Source of the DNA: Gigantopelta aegis
Lineage: Eukaryota; Mollusca; Gastropoda; Neomphalida; Peltospiridae
Reading direction: 5' to 3'
NCBI RefSeq assembly: GCF_016097555.1
Contig: NC_054702.1
Span: 79,403,997 to 79,467,996 of the forward strand
Length of the DNA: 64,000 nucleotides
The position numbers and the translations under genes are program-made. How positions within the stretch are numbered: position 1 is the stretch's first letter; each line of letters opens with the position of its first letter. Of this stretch, positions 1-9,875 are shown in pieces. Below the pieces are notes generated by a model. It searched no databases. It was not told the origin of the DNA and worked only from the letters and a program-made list of their open reading frames with translations.

Positions 1-28
1 AAAACATTCATAAAAGAAAAACTCGGCA

Positions 29-470
29 TTGAGGAAGATATTATATTCCAAAATGCGCACTGCATGGGGCCCCCAGGCAGAACAGAAACTTCGGGACACG
101 GCGTTTGGTGTAAATGAACAGTTTCCACGGGAGATTGCGGAACGAAGACGCGAACTTTACCCGCTCCTGCGTCAAGCTAAGACTAGAGGAGAACATGCCA
201 GACTTGTTAAAGATAAACTCTTTATTAATGGAATGCGTGTCTCTCCGAACATCAATACAAATCCGCCCCAACCCGCACCTCCGCCCACCCCCATCTTACC
301 ATGGTAACTGTCAATATCCACCACACACGGGCCCATTACCACCACAGACACTGTATTATCCACAACATGTAATCAATCATGCCCCACATGGACCCACTGC
401 TCCTCCCTACCCCAACAGAACAGTTATCAGTTTGGCTAGTGGTGTCAAACATTGTTCCAGCCATTCATTT
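29..470 (+). pseudogene. LINE ORF1 C-terminal fragment
   Basis: The frame from 29 to 307 contains FPREIAERRRELYPLL followed by a basic stretch and DKLFING. This resembles the C-terminal nucleic-acid-binding domain of L1-type ORF1 proteins. From about 270 the sequence becomes proline/histidine-rich and continues in another frame to about 470, suggesting one frameshift near 280-300. The 5' part lies outside the window. ORF1 proteins bind the LINE RNA; this copy is broken. Family assignment rests on a short motif and is moderate. Confidence 0.5.
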
Positions 471-513
471 ATAACCAAGCTAGTAGTTACTGTTACCAAA
501 ACGACTGCAACAC

Positions 514-1938
514 GTGTCAGCTTGTATTCAGTGGTCAACTTCTGTTGATCAGCGTTGTGTGACACATCGAACTCCCACTCATGTAGTCGTCACAGAAGAT
601 ATAACGGCTGGAACAAACAACTTCCATATGAATATACCGTGTGAGGTTATTCATGGCAACATTGTATATAATCCTATGACAAATGACGTTGTAAATGGAA
701 ACGATGTGTCGTACCGCCATATTACCGACTATTTTGTTCATAAAGATGATACAGTCAATAATTATAGTAAACATGTACATAATATCAATATGCAACGTGA
801 TGCTTCTTACTGTGACAGCACATTATATAATGCCTTATTAGACGATGTTGCAAATCGTAGTGCTTCTAGAACTTTATTGTATGATCGAAACAATGATGCA
901 GCACATAACATAACGGACACATCAAATATAAACGGTACTAATGCAATCCCGAATAATGAAAAAATATACAGTATCAGTGAAGAGACCAATGCTAAGCAAG
1001 CATATCTAAGGATTGCAACATTAAATGTTTGTGGTCTTCGACAAAAATTAAATTTTCCAGAAATGTTTGGTTTTATTAATAATTATGACATTGTATGTTT
1101 CCTAGAGACGAAACTAGATTGTTATGACAGTATTGATATCCCAGGCTGTATTATGTGCTGTAATAACCGTCGGACCAAAAGCAAACGTAGATCTGGAGGT
1201 ATTGCTATACTTATTAAGCAAGAAAAAAGCAAATATGTAACTGTTTTAGACATTGAATCGGAATATTTACTTTGGTGTAAAATTGACAGAAAGTATTTAA
1301 AATTGCTGGATGATTTACATATTGGTGCGGTCTATATTCCACCAGACAGCTCAAAATATTATAATGTTGACACTTTTTACACTGTAAAACAAAAAATACA
1401 AAAACATGTAAATAAGACGGACCATATTCTTCTACTTGGTGCTATGAATGCCAGGACTAGTACTTCACCTGGTTTTATTGCTCATTGTAATATTGCTGAC
1501 CTGCTTGATCTAGATGAACGAGTGAATGGATATTTGAATAGTGCAACATGTCTAGCTAACTTGAATATCCCTTTGAATAGAATTAGCCAAGATGTTAAAA
1601 CTAATAACATAGGTTTTCAACTGCTAGAGATGTGTAAATCTACTAACTTGTTTATTGCAAATGGTCGCCTTGGCAACGACAAATATATAGGAAAATTTAC
1701 ATGTAAAGACGCATCTGTAGTTGACTATAATATTGCTTCTCTATCGCTTCTAAAGCATATAAACGAATTCCAGATTAACGATTTCAATCCTATACTTTCT
1801 GATATCCATTGCCCAATTTATCTCGAACTGGCATTTTCAGCTGGTACTAATTCGAAAGTACATCAAATTACTAACAAATGTAAAAGGAAACAAAAAAATA
1901 AGAAAACTTTATATCAATTCGGCAAATACATACTGTAA
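514..1938 (+). pseudogene. LINE ORF2, AP-like endonuclease domain
   Basis: About 474 residues are open. The recognisable domain starts near 1009 with RIATLNVCGL, followed by IVCFLETKLD (the conserved catalytic Glu position), LHIGAVYIPP, HILLLGAMNART (the GDFNAR-type box, Asp replaced by Ala), SVVDYNIAS, and SDIHCPIYLEL (the terminal SDH box with an inserted residue). This is the exonuclease-endonuclease-phosphatase fold that nicks target DNA in LINE retrotransposition. The altered GDFN and SDH boxes suggest a dead enzyme. The roughly 160 residues before the domain are Asn/Asp-rich and unrecognised. Confidence 0.8.
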
Positions 1939-2064
1939 TAACATTGACGACGAAGACATAGAACTGTTTTTATCCGATATCGAAGATGAATCTATAAATA
2001 GTTATGCAATTAATGGAGAAACAATAAACATTAGTAAATTTTTTGGCGAATATTATGAAAACGA

Positions 2065-4402
2065 GTGCCAAAAAAACCTGTTGGTATTTCTTATCAGTCT
2101 AATGCAGTAAAAAACCGACAACAAGTTTGGTTTGGCAAGGAATGTAGAATAGCAAGATACTATTTTCACAAAGCTCGACTTAAATTTAACCATTCAAAAT
2201 GTAATATTGATCGCTTATCTATGATAAATCTCGGCAAGAAATATCGAAAAACTGTGAAATGTTATAAACGGAAACATGATAAGTCATCGGAAGAAAAAAT
2301 AAGAAACATGCAAACAAGTAAAGCTAAAGAATTTTGGAAATTAATTAACTCAATAAATGACAATAGTCCTACGAGTGAAACAAAAATAGAAATAGATAAA
2401 CTATTTGAATATTTTAAAGACATTAATGAAACGAATGATGATGAAAATGATGAAATAAATATCGATATTTCGTATGAAAATAATATACTTAATGGTGAGA
2501 TAACGAAAGATGAAGTTCTAAATGCTATTAAAAATCTTAAAAACAACAAAGCTATGGGTATTCCAAACGAATATCTTAAATATGCAGAAAGCAAACTCCT
2601 TCCTATTTTTACAAAATTAAGATAAGGGTATTATTAAACCTATATATAAAAAGAATGGTAGTCCAAAAGAACCCCGAGTCGTATAGACAACTTGTTAGTT
2701 GTTTTGGAAAACTCTTTACAGCTATTTTAAATAACAGATTAACTGTTTTTGTTGAATCTACTGAAAAGCTCAACGAAAATCAAGCCGGTTTCCGTAAAAA
2801 TTATAGTACAAATGATCATATTTTTTCCTTATATGCTTTATATGAAATCATACGACAACGAAAGAAAAAACTGTATTGTGCCTTTGTTGATTTTCTAAAG
2901 CATTTGATACAGTATGGCGAACAGGTTTATGGCAAAAGATGTTAAGTTTAGATGTAAATGGTAAATTCTTAAGAACATGTAACAAGGAATTAAATCATGC
3001 ATTAGTCATAGTAACGAATATTCTGCTTATTTCCTATGTCAAAACGGTGTACGTCAGGGTGAAAATTTTTCACCCATTTTATTTGCTATATATTTAAACG
3101 ACCTAGAGGACTCATTAAAAGAGAAACAATGCACTGGTATTAAATTAGAGTACAAAAAAGACAACATTGATTTATTTATAGTAATTACTTTATTACAATA
3201 CGCTGATGATGCTGGTATTCTAGCAGAATCCCCTGAGGACCTACAAAAATCATTAAATGTTTTTTTCAGAATAAATATTATGGTGAAAAATGGAGATTAA
3301 AAATAAATATTGAGAAATCTAAAATACTTATATTTGGTTCAAAACCACCAAGAAATAAATCATTTTATATTAAAGACATCAAATTGAACATTGTTGATAC
3401 ATACAAATATTTAGGCATTATATTTTCTAGAACTGGATCATTAAATTTTTGTTGAAGCCAAAAAAACTCTTATAGCGCAGGCTAAAAAAGATATGACCTT
3501 ACTAAACATTAGAATTAGAAACTTAAATCTACCTATAGATTTCCAGCTGCGTATTTTTGATAGTACTATTGTCCCAATTCTCCTGTATTCCTCAGAAATC
3601 TGGGGACTTGGTAATAGCCAAAATATTGTACAAATTCAATAAAATTTCTTAAGAGACATACTGAGACTTAGAAAGAGTACCCCACTCCCTATGATTTATG
3701 GTGAATTGGGAGTTTTTCCCCTAGATGTTAAGATTAAAACCAGGATGCTAAATTTTTGGGCCTCGCTTATAACTGGAAAAACCTCTAAAATATCAGCAAT
3801 ATTATACAGAATCATGATATGTGAAACTATTAATCATGGATATAGATTTAAATGGTTAATTAAGATAAAAGATACCCTAAACATGTTAGGCTTGGGAAAT
3901 TATTGGTTAAATCAAAATATTACAAGTAAGAAAGCATTTACTCATATTGTAAGTCAAAGACTACAAGATCAGTATATACAAGCTTGGAATGATAATTTAA
4001 ATTCATATCCGAAATGTTTCACATACAGAAGTTTCAAATCGCTCTCTTTCATGCGAACATTATCTTCTATAACTACCTGAAAAACTGCGAACAATATATT
4101 GTTGATTCAGGACTTGTAATCACTATCTACCAATTGAAACTGGCCGATGGCAAAATATCGATAGACAAGAAAGAAAATGTCCTCTCTGTAACACCACTTT
4201 AGGTGATGAATATCATTATTTATTTCAGTGTACATATTTCTCAAATGAAAGATTTATATATCTAAAAAAATATTATTATGACAGACCCAATACTTATAAA
4301 TTCTGTCAATTATTTAATTCGAAAAAGCTATCAACGACAAAGAAATTATGTATGTTCCTAAATGTGATTAACTCTGTTCTCAAAAATATCTATACAGCAT
4401 AA
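2065..4402 (+). pseudogene. LINE ORF2, reverse transcriptase and C-terminal CCHC region
   Basis: Frames 2065-2625, 2655-2945, about 3000-3300, about 3440-4080 and 4100-4402 together read as one RT separated by frameshifts. Visible landmarks are NNKAMGIPNEYLKYA, ESYRQLVSCFGKLF, NENQAGFRKNYST, YCAFVDF, NGVRQGENFSPILFAIYLND and the catalytic box QYADDAGIL (near 3196). The last frame ends with CPLCNTTLGDEYHYLFQC, a CCHC-type motif typical of LINE ORF2 tails, then a stop at 4400-4402. At least four frame breaks make the copy non-functional. Confidence 0.85.
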
Positions 4403-4497
4403 TTATAGACAATACGTAATGGTTAACATCTAAAGTATACTACTGCTTATAACACTGTTATATTATTATACCTATTGTGTATTATGTGTATATCATA

Positions 4498-4529
<32 letters not shown>

Positions 4530-6023
4530 CTCTTCAAAAGAAGAAACGCAAAACCACATTGTCGTAACATTTGGAGAATTGATTTAATTATTGAATGGCG
4601 AGTCCGATAATTACCAAATGTTGCAGGATTGTTCACAATTCACTCTAGTCCATTGTGAGTAAGTGATAGGACACACCACCAAGGTCAAGGTCATCTGGAG
4701 TCAATACCGGGTGTGGCCTCCGCGTGTGTTGACAACTGCCTGGCACCGCCTGCCCATTGAAGCAACCAGAGTACGGATGACGTCCCGGGGGATGGTGGCC
4801 CACTCGGCCTGCAAGGCTGCTGCCAGCTCGGGCAGGGTCTGGGGCTGTGGTTGTCGCTGTCGGAGGCGTCGGTCCAACTCGTCCCATAGATGCTCAATTG
4901 GGTTCAAATCCGGTGATATCGATGGCCAAGGAAGGACATTAATGTTGTTGTTCTGTAGGAAAGCCGTTGTGAGACGTGCTGTGTGAGGCCTGGCGTTGTC
5001 ATGTTGGAACACTGCGTTGGCGTTGGCCATAACTGGAACGATGTGTGGCCGGAGGATCTGTCAATGTAGCCCTGTGCATTCAGGTTGCCCTGTACGTGGA
5101 CCAGGTCAGTTCTGCCAGTGTGTGAGATGGCTGCCCACACTATGACACTACCCCCGCCGAATCTGTCCACTTCCTGCACGCAGTTTGCCGCATAACGTTC
5201 ACCACGACGCCTATACACGCGACATCTTCCATCATGACGTCGGAGCAGAAATCGGGACTCGTCACTGAACCACACCTGTCTCCATCGCAGTTGAGGCCAT
5301 TGTCGATGAATCTGGCACCACTGCAGTCGGAGTCGACGGTGTTGTGGTGTTAAGATGACACCTCGAACTGGACGTCTGGCACGAATTCCTACCTCACGTA
5401 GGCGGTTCCTTACGGTCTGGTCGGATATCCTGCGCAAACCTGGTAGTGCTGCGGCTGTGGAGGTGGCAGTAGTCAATCGTTCCCGAAGGTGGCGTACCCG
5501 GATGTAGCGGTCCTGCCCGGGGGTAGTGACCCGTGGTCGACCGGATCTAGGGAGGTCACGTGTTGATCCATGTTGCTGGTAACGTTCCCACAGTCTGGAG
5601 ATGGTGCTTGGGGACACATGGAATGCCCTGGCAACGGCCGTTCTGGATTCGCCTGCGTCTAGTCGGCCGATGGCATTGTTTCTCTGCGGTTCACTGAGAC
5701 GTGGCATGTCCTGGATTGTCAACTGTCGGCCAGATACAGAGGCCAGGCAAGCGAACACCCTGCACTTTTATACTGTCGGTGTTCATGTTGCACGTGCAGA
5801 CAACGCACGTGCAGTGGTGACATGGTTTGCACGTGGCTGCATTTTTGCGAATATTCACATTTTGGAACTTTATTGTACAGTAGCTGCGTTTTATCGAATG
5901 TAACCGTGGGAATGTGTTTGGGACATGCAATGACCTTATATTCACAAAGCATGAACCGGTAGGAAACATAAAATCGGAGTTATAACCCATTTGTACCCTT
6001 TTGCGTTTCTGTTTTTTGAAGAG
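4530..6023 (-). mobile_element. Tc1-like DNA transposon inserted in the LINE 3' UTR
   Basis: The ends are inverted: CTCTTCAAAAGAAGAAACGC on the left, and on the right a stretch whose reverse complement starts CTCTTCAAAAAACAGAAACG. Both ends are bordered by TA (4528-4529 and 6024-6025), the Tc1/mariner target duplication. The target lay in a (GT)n(TA)n tract of the LINE 3' UTR, which resumes right after the element. It carries one transposase frame on the minus strand. Total length is about 1.5 kb, normal for Tc1 elements. Confidence 0.9.
4701..5707 (-). pseudogene. Tc1 transposase (DD34E), frameshifted
   Basis: The likely start is the ATG at 5707-5705 (MPRLSEPQRNNAIGRL). The N-terminal half holds paired helix-turn-helix DNA-binding motifs (VARAFHVSPSTISRLW, then SGRPRVTT). 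The catalytic domain shows WFSDESRF, FQHDNARPHTAR and SPDLNPIEHLWDELDRR; 34 residues separate the second Asp from the Glu, giving DD34E as in the Tc1 family. A one-base shift near 5057-5062 moves the frame between the first and second catalytic Asp, so this copy cannot make an intact enzyme unless that is a sequencing error. Confidence 0.85.
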
Positions 6024-6146
6024 TATATATTTGTTAAGTGTTTACTGCAGTCGTCTGTATTATATGTTTGTAAACCACCTGAATGCATCACCGTCTGGTG
6101 ATCTGAGTTGAATAAAGTTCTGTTTTGTTCTGTTCATACCTTTAAT

Positions 6147-6427
6147 TGATTGACTGATTGATTTCAACTTATTTTCGTGCTCATATCCAATTAAGGTTCA
6201 AGCACGCTGTCCTGGGCACACACCTCAGCTATCTGGGCTGCCTGTCCAGGACAGTGGGTTAGTTGTTAGTGTGTTAGTGGTTAGTGAGAGAGAAGAGGTT
6301 GTAGTGGTCATACACCTACCCACTGAGCCCTTAAGAACTCGCTCTGGGTTGGAGCCGGTACCGGGCTGCGAACCCTGTACCTACCAGCCTGTAGTCCGAT
6401 GGCTAAACCACTGCGTCACTGAGGCCG
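6147..6427 (-). mobile_element. tRNA-headed SINE (family A) with 15-bp target duplication
   Basis: The reverse complement starts with a tRNA-like head: a box A-like CAGTGGTTTAGCC stretch and a box B-like GGGTTCGCAGCCC stretch. A body follows that also occurs at 8205-8345 and 61397-61580. The insertion is flanked by GTTCATACCTTTAAT at 6132-6146 and 6428-6442, a perfect 15-bp target-site duplication. It sits at the 3' end of the LINE. A second partial copy of the same body begins at 6443. Confidence 0.8.
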
Positions 6428-7088
6428 GTTCATACCTTTAATGAGAGAGAAGAGGTTGTAGTAGTCTTACATAGGGTTTCTACAAGTACTCGAGTACTCG
6501 GGCACGGGTCGAGTCTAGCAAGACCCGAGTCTGTTCACTGGACTCGAGTACCCGTACAAGTGAGACAATGTAGAGAATTAATTTCAACAGTAACCAATCA
6601 GCAATACAAGTTACACAATAGTTATTTGCTAGTGTGTGTTTTTGTTTGTTTGTTGTTTGTTGTTGTTAGGGGTTGTTTTTTTTTGGGGGGGGGGGGGTGG
6701 ATTTTTTTAATCTGGCCGTCCGTCCGTCACAATACTAAACATATCAACCGGTTTCTAAATGCAATACCATGGCATGATTTGGCATTCATGTTCAGTGCTG
6801 TAATTAAGACGTTAATACTATTTTCCTTTATCCCTTAGTCTCATCCGCTTTGTAATGAATACTGTGTTAATCCGTCTAGTCATGAACTCGGGAAGATTCG
6901 TCCACAATCAAAACATATTTATGGATGATTCGTCCACTAATTGTTTTGGGGATGGAGGATATTAATACTTACATCGTTAACTAAAACATTTCTTTACCGT
7001 ACATTGCGTCAACGGACTAAATATGTGTATGTATATTGCTGTCTGTACATACAAGTTGTATTAGGAAGGGGGCGGGGGTGAAGTAGAT

Positions 7089-7830
7089 GAGTGAATGAAT
7101 GAATGAATGAATGTTTATCGATACTCCAGCACAAAAATACACATCAGCTATTGGATGTCACAAAAGGTAAGTACATGTATATGCAAATATCATTTACAAA
7201 ATTGTATAAAACCACAGTGTAAGGAGCTTATGGGGAAAAGTACAATACAATACAAATATCAAGGTAAGTATATTTTAAAACTTTGTATAGAAATCAAAGT
7301 ACTTTAAAATTAAAGGGACATTCCCGAGTTTGCTGCTTTGTAAGATGTTTCCGACTAATAAAATATTTCTACGATTAAACTGACATATTAAATATGTTTT
7401 CTTGTTTAGAATATCAGTGTCTGTATATTCAATGTGTTTCTGGTCGTCTTAATATTTGTAAGAAGCCCAAAACTAGATTTTGTCTTCAAATAATTCCGTA
7501 CATACGAAAAAATATGTTTTGGGAAATAAAATGAAATTTAACCTAGTACAAATATTTTTATGCAGAAATATATATTTGATATGTAATTACAATCGTTAAA
7601 AAGTCTGTTAGTCGATGACATCTTAAAAAGTGCAGCAAACTCAGGAATGTCCCTTTAATTCTGGGTGGAATTTAAAAGATTCCAAAACATTTCTGTTGCC
7701 AAATATATCATTTCCCGTCTCGGCCTCAGAAATTGTGGCGCATAGTCAATATACATTGACAATGTTAACACTGAGGAGGAGGGTCCTTCTTTAAAACAAA
7801 TTGATTATAATATATACACGTGCATACTTG
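7089..7830 (-). mobile_element. 3' fragment of a second LINE family, split by a TTAA MITE
   Basis: The left edge is a (TGAA)n tract, the complement of the (ATTC)n tail seen at 11625-11660. The sequence matches 10538-10772 and 60122-61165, and it reads inward toward KKDPPPQC-like coding on the minus strand. A MITE (7314-7654) interrupts it. Only the 3' UTR and a few tail codons remain. Confidence 0.65.
7314..7654. mobile_element. TTAA-flanked MITE, copy 1
   Basis: The termini are inverted copies of AGGGACATTCC..GAGTTTGCTGC, flanked on both sides by TTAA (7310-7313, 7655-7658). Copy 2 of the segmental duplication has a single TTAA at the equivalent place (about 60980), a natural empty site that supports TTAA as the duplicated target. 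TTAA targets are used by piggyBac and Kolobok transposases, so the mobilising family is uncertain. It has no coding capacity. Confidence 0.85.
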
Positions 7831-8204
7831 TAAGCCGCCCTTTGCTGCAGTCAAAAATATTGAACCACGACTGATAATGAAAGGTTGTGGTATGTTCTGT
7901 TCTGTCTGTGCGAAGGTGCATATACAAAATCTTGTTAAAATGTAGCGGATTTCCTCCAAGACTACGAGTTTTTTTTTTAATTTGACATCCAGTAGCCAAT
8001 GATTAATAAACCAGAGATCTCTGGTGGTATCGTTAAACAAAGCAAAATTTAAAACTTACCAAATGTTTGACATCCAATAGGTGATGAAAAATAATATATT
8101 CTTGTGGTGTCGTTAAACAAAACAAACAGATGATTTTGAGATGATTCGTCCATAACCAAAAACCCTTCTGTCATACCAGAGGGAGGGTCCAGGAGGAACA
8201 TGTC

Positions 8205-8345
8205 CGAACTTTGAATGGCATCGGTGGTGCCATGGTTAAGCCACCGGACATAAGGCTGGTAGGTACTGAGCTCGCAGCCCGGTGCCGGCTCCCACCCAGC
8301 GTATTTAACGACAGCTTGCTTGAACCATAGTTGGATATAAGCACA
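8205..8345 (+). mobile_element. SINE family A fragment
   Basis: The tRNA-like head (CATCGGTGGTGCCATGGTTA, then TAAGGCTGGTAGGTACTGAG) and the start of the body match 61397-61580 and the reverse of 6147-6427. It lies within segmental duplication copy 1. Confidence 0.65.
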
Positions 8346-8806
8346 AAAATAAGTTGAAATGAAATGAATGGACTTGGACATATCCAAAAATTATTCATGG
8401 TCGAATCGACTATACTTGTTTTTCTTTAAAGTTAAAGTTTGTTTTTGCTCAACGACACCACTGGAGCACATTGATTAATTAATAAACCAGACAATAATAA
8501 TTTACAAAAAAATATACAATATACATAAAGTGTGTGGATTATATTTATTCGTGTGTATATATTTTGCCATTTATATATATGTATATAAACCCTGACGCTG
8601 CCATTTTATATTCTGGGAACAATAGACTATAAAAAATTTAAAAAAACTAATCATCGGCTATTGGATGTCAAATATGTGGTAATTCTGACATGTAGTCATC
8701 AGAGGAAACGCGCTACATTGGCGCACTGGTAGAAACGAGGGAAAACCCCAATCAGTTGAATGGATCCACCGATATGATTTCTTCAAACGCATTAAATACA
8801 TAATAT

Positions 8807-9095
8807 GGGGGATTTAGCTCAGTGGGTAGAGCACTCGCCTGAGGTGCTTGCGTCGTAGGATCGAACCACCTCAGTGGACCCATTTTTAGATTTTCCCCGG
8901 CCTCAACTAGTACGCCAAGACTGGTAAGCCAAAGGCCGTGGTTTGGGGTATCCTGTCTGAGGAAAAGTACACATAAAAGATGCTACTAACGGGAAAATGT
9001 AGCGGGTTTCCTCTAAAACTACAAATATTTGACATCCATTAGCCACTGATTAATAAATAAGAGATTTCCAGTGGTATCGTTAAACAAAACAAACT
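8807..9095 (+). mobile_element. tRNA-derived SINE (family B-like)
   Basis: The head has box A-like TAGCTCAGTGGGTAGAGC (8815-8832) and box B-like GGATCGAACC (8858-8867). The body holds GCCGTGGTTTGGGGTATCCT and the common 3' part ending CGTTAAACAAAACAAACTT. A homologous copy is at 61915-62135. The tRNA fold is incomplete and the element runs on well past 75 bases, so it is a SINE and not a tRNA gene. Confidence 0.75.
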
Positions 9096-9297
9096 TGAAC
9101 CTTTTTTAAATACAAAACATTAAACACGTAATCTGGTTGTCAGATATCGATATAAGGTCGAACCTCTATATAACGCCCACTCGAGGTAAATAAAAACACA
9201 TATGAAATAGTTTACTATGAAAGCTACTACTAAACTGGAATGCATAAAAATATGAAAGAGAGAGAAACAAAAGGAAAGAGTGAAATACATATGAATA

Positions 9298-9409
<112 letters not shown>

Positions 9410-9559
9410 CAGGCAGGCAGGCATGATGGAAGGTGGTTGTTATATACAGGTAAAATAAAGAAGGAAATGCAGATTTATGGTGGCCGTTATGGACGAGTGG
9501 CTGTTGTATACACAAATGTTCAGTTCACATGACATACTTGATTATGTTGTTTTCTTCAG

Positions 9560-9693
9560 TATGCCGGAACATGGTATGAGATGAAGTGGTTGGCAACTGT
9601 TTACATTGGACCAAGTCAGCTTTACCAAGACTACCGACACATCTACATGTATGCTGGTCGTGGCGAGAACGTTACCGTTGTCACTTCGGGGCG
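9560..9693 (+). CDS. Lipocalin exon with GxW motif
   Basis: The acceptor is TTTCTTCAG and the donor is GTATGA. It is read in phase 0 and begins YAGTWYEMKWLATVY, the lipocalin first conserved region with the invariant G-x-W, and continues through IYMYAGRGENVTVVTSG with an N-glycosylation sequon. It ends with two bases of an Arg codon (CG) completed by the next exon. Phase 0 at the start matches the phase-0 end of the paralogous first exon at 58274-58411. Confidence 0.88.
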
Positions 9694-9796
9694 GTATGAT
9701 ACCATATATGAGATAACGTAGCCCAAACATTCTATAACATAATCAAAATATCTATGGACTATGGAGAACACACACACACACACACGCACGCACATG

Positions 9797-9875
<79 letters not shown>

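Larger units (their letters stand above)
1..6134 (+). mobile_element. LINE (non-LTR retrotransposon), 5'-truncated by window, degenerate
   Basis: The element reads on the + strand in the usual LINE order: an ORF1-like tail, an AP-type endonuclease, a reverse transcriptase with YADD, a terminal zinc-knuckle-like motif, and a 3' UTR. After the last stop (4400-4402) the 3' UTR continues to 4528, is interrupted by a Tc1 element (4530-6023), and resumes at 6026. It ends with AATAAA (6111-6116) and a short repeated tail of the TTCTG type near 6117-6134. Several frameshifts and stops make it inactive. The clade is not assigned; the EN, RT and terminal CCHC order fits many jockey/CR1/I-like LINEs. 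Confidence 0.85.
6501..9105 (+). repeat. Segmental duplication, copy 1
   Basis: This stretch is collinear with about 58512-62140. Matching blocks in order: 6501-6838 with 58512-58795; 6866-6960 with 60024-60115; 7089-7309 with 60122-60299; 7659-7850 with 60967-61200; 8175-8480 with 61360-61700; 8650-9105 with 61720-62135. The copies differ by insertions private to one copy. It lies upstream of lipocalin exon 9560-9693, presumably in intron 1. No gene is seen inside it. Confidence 0.75.
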
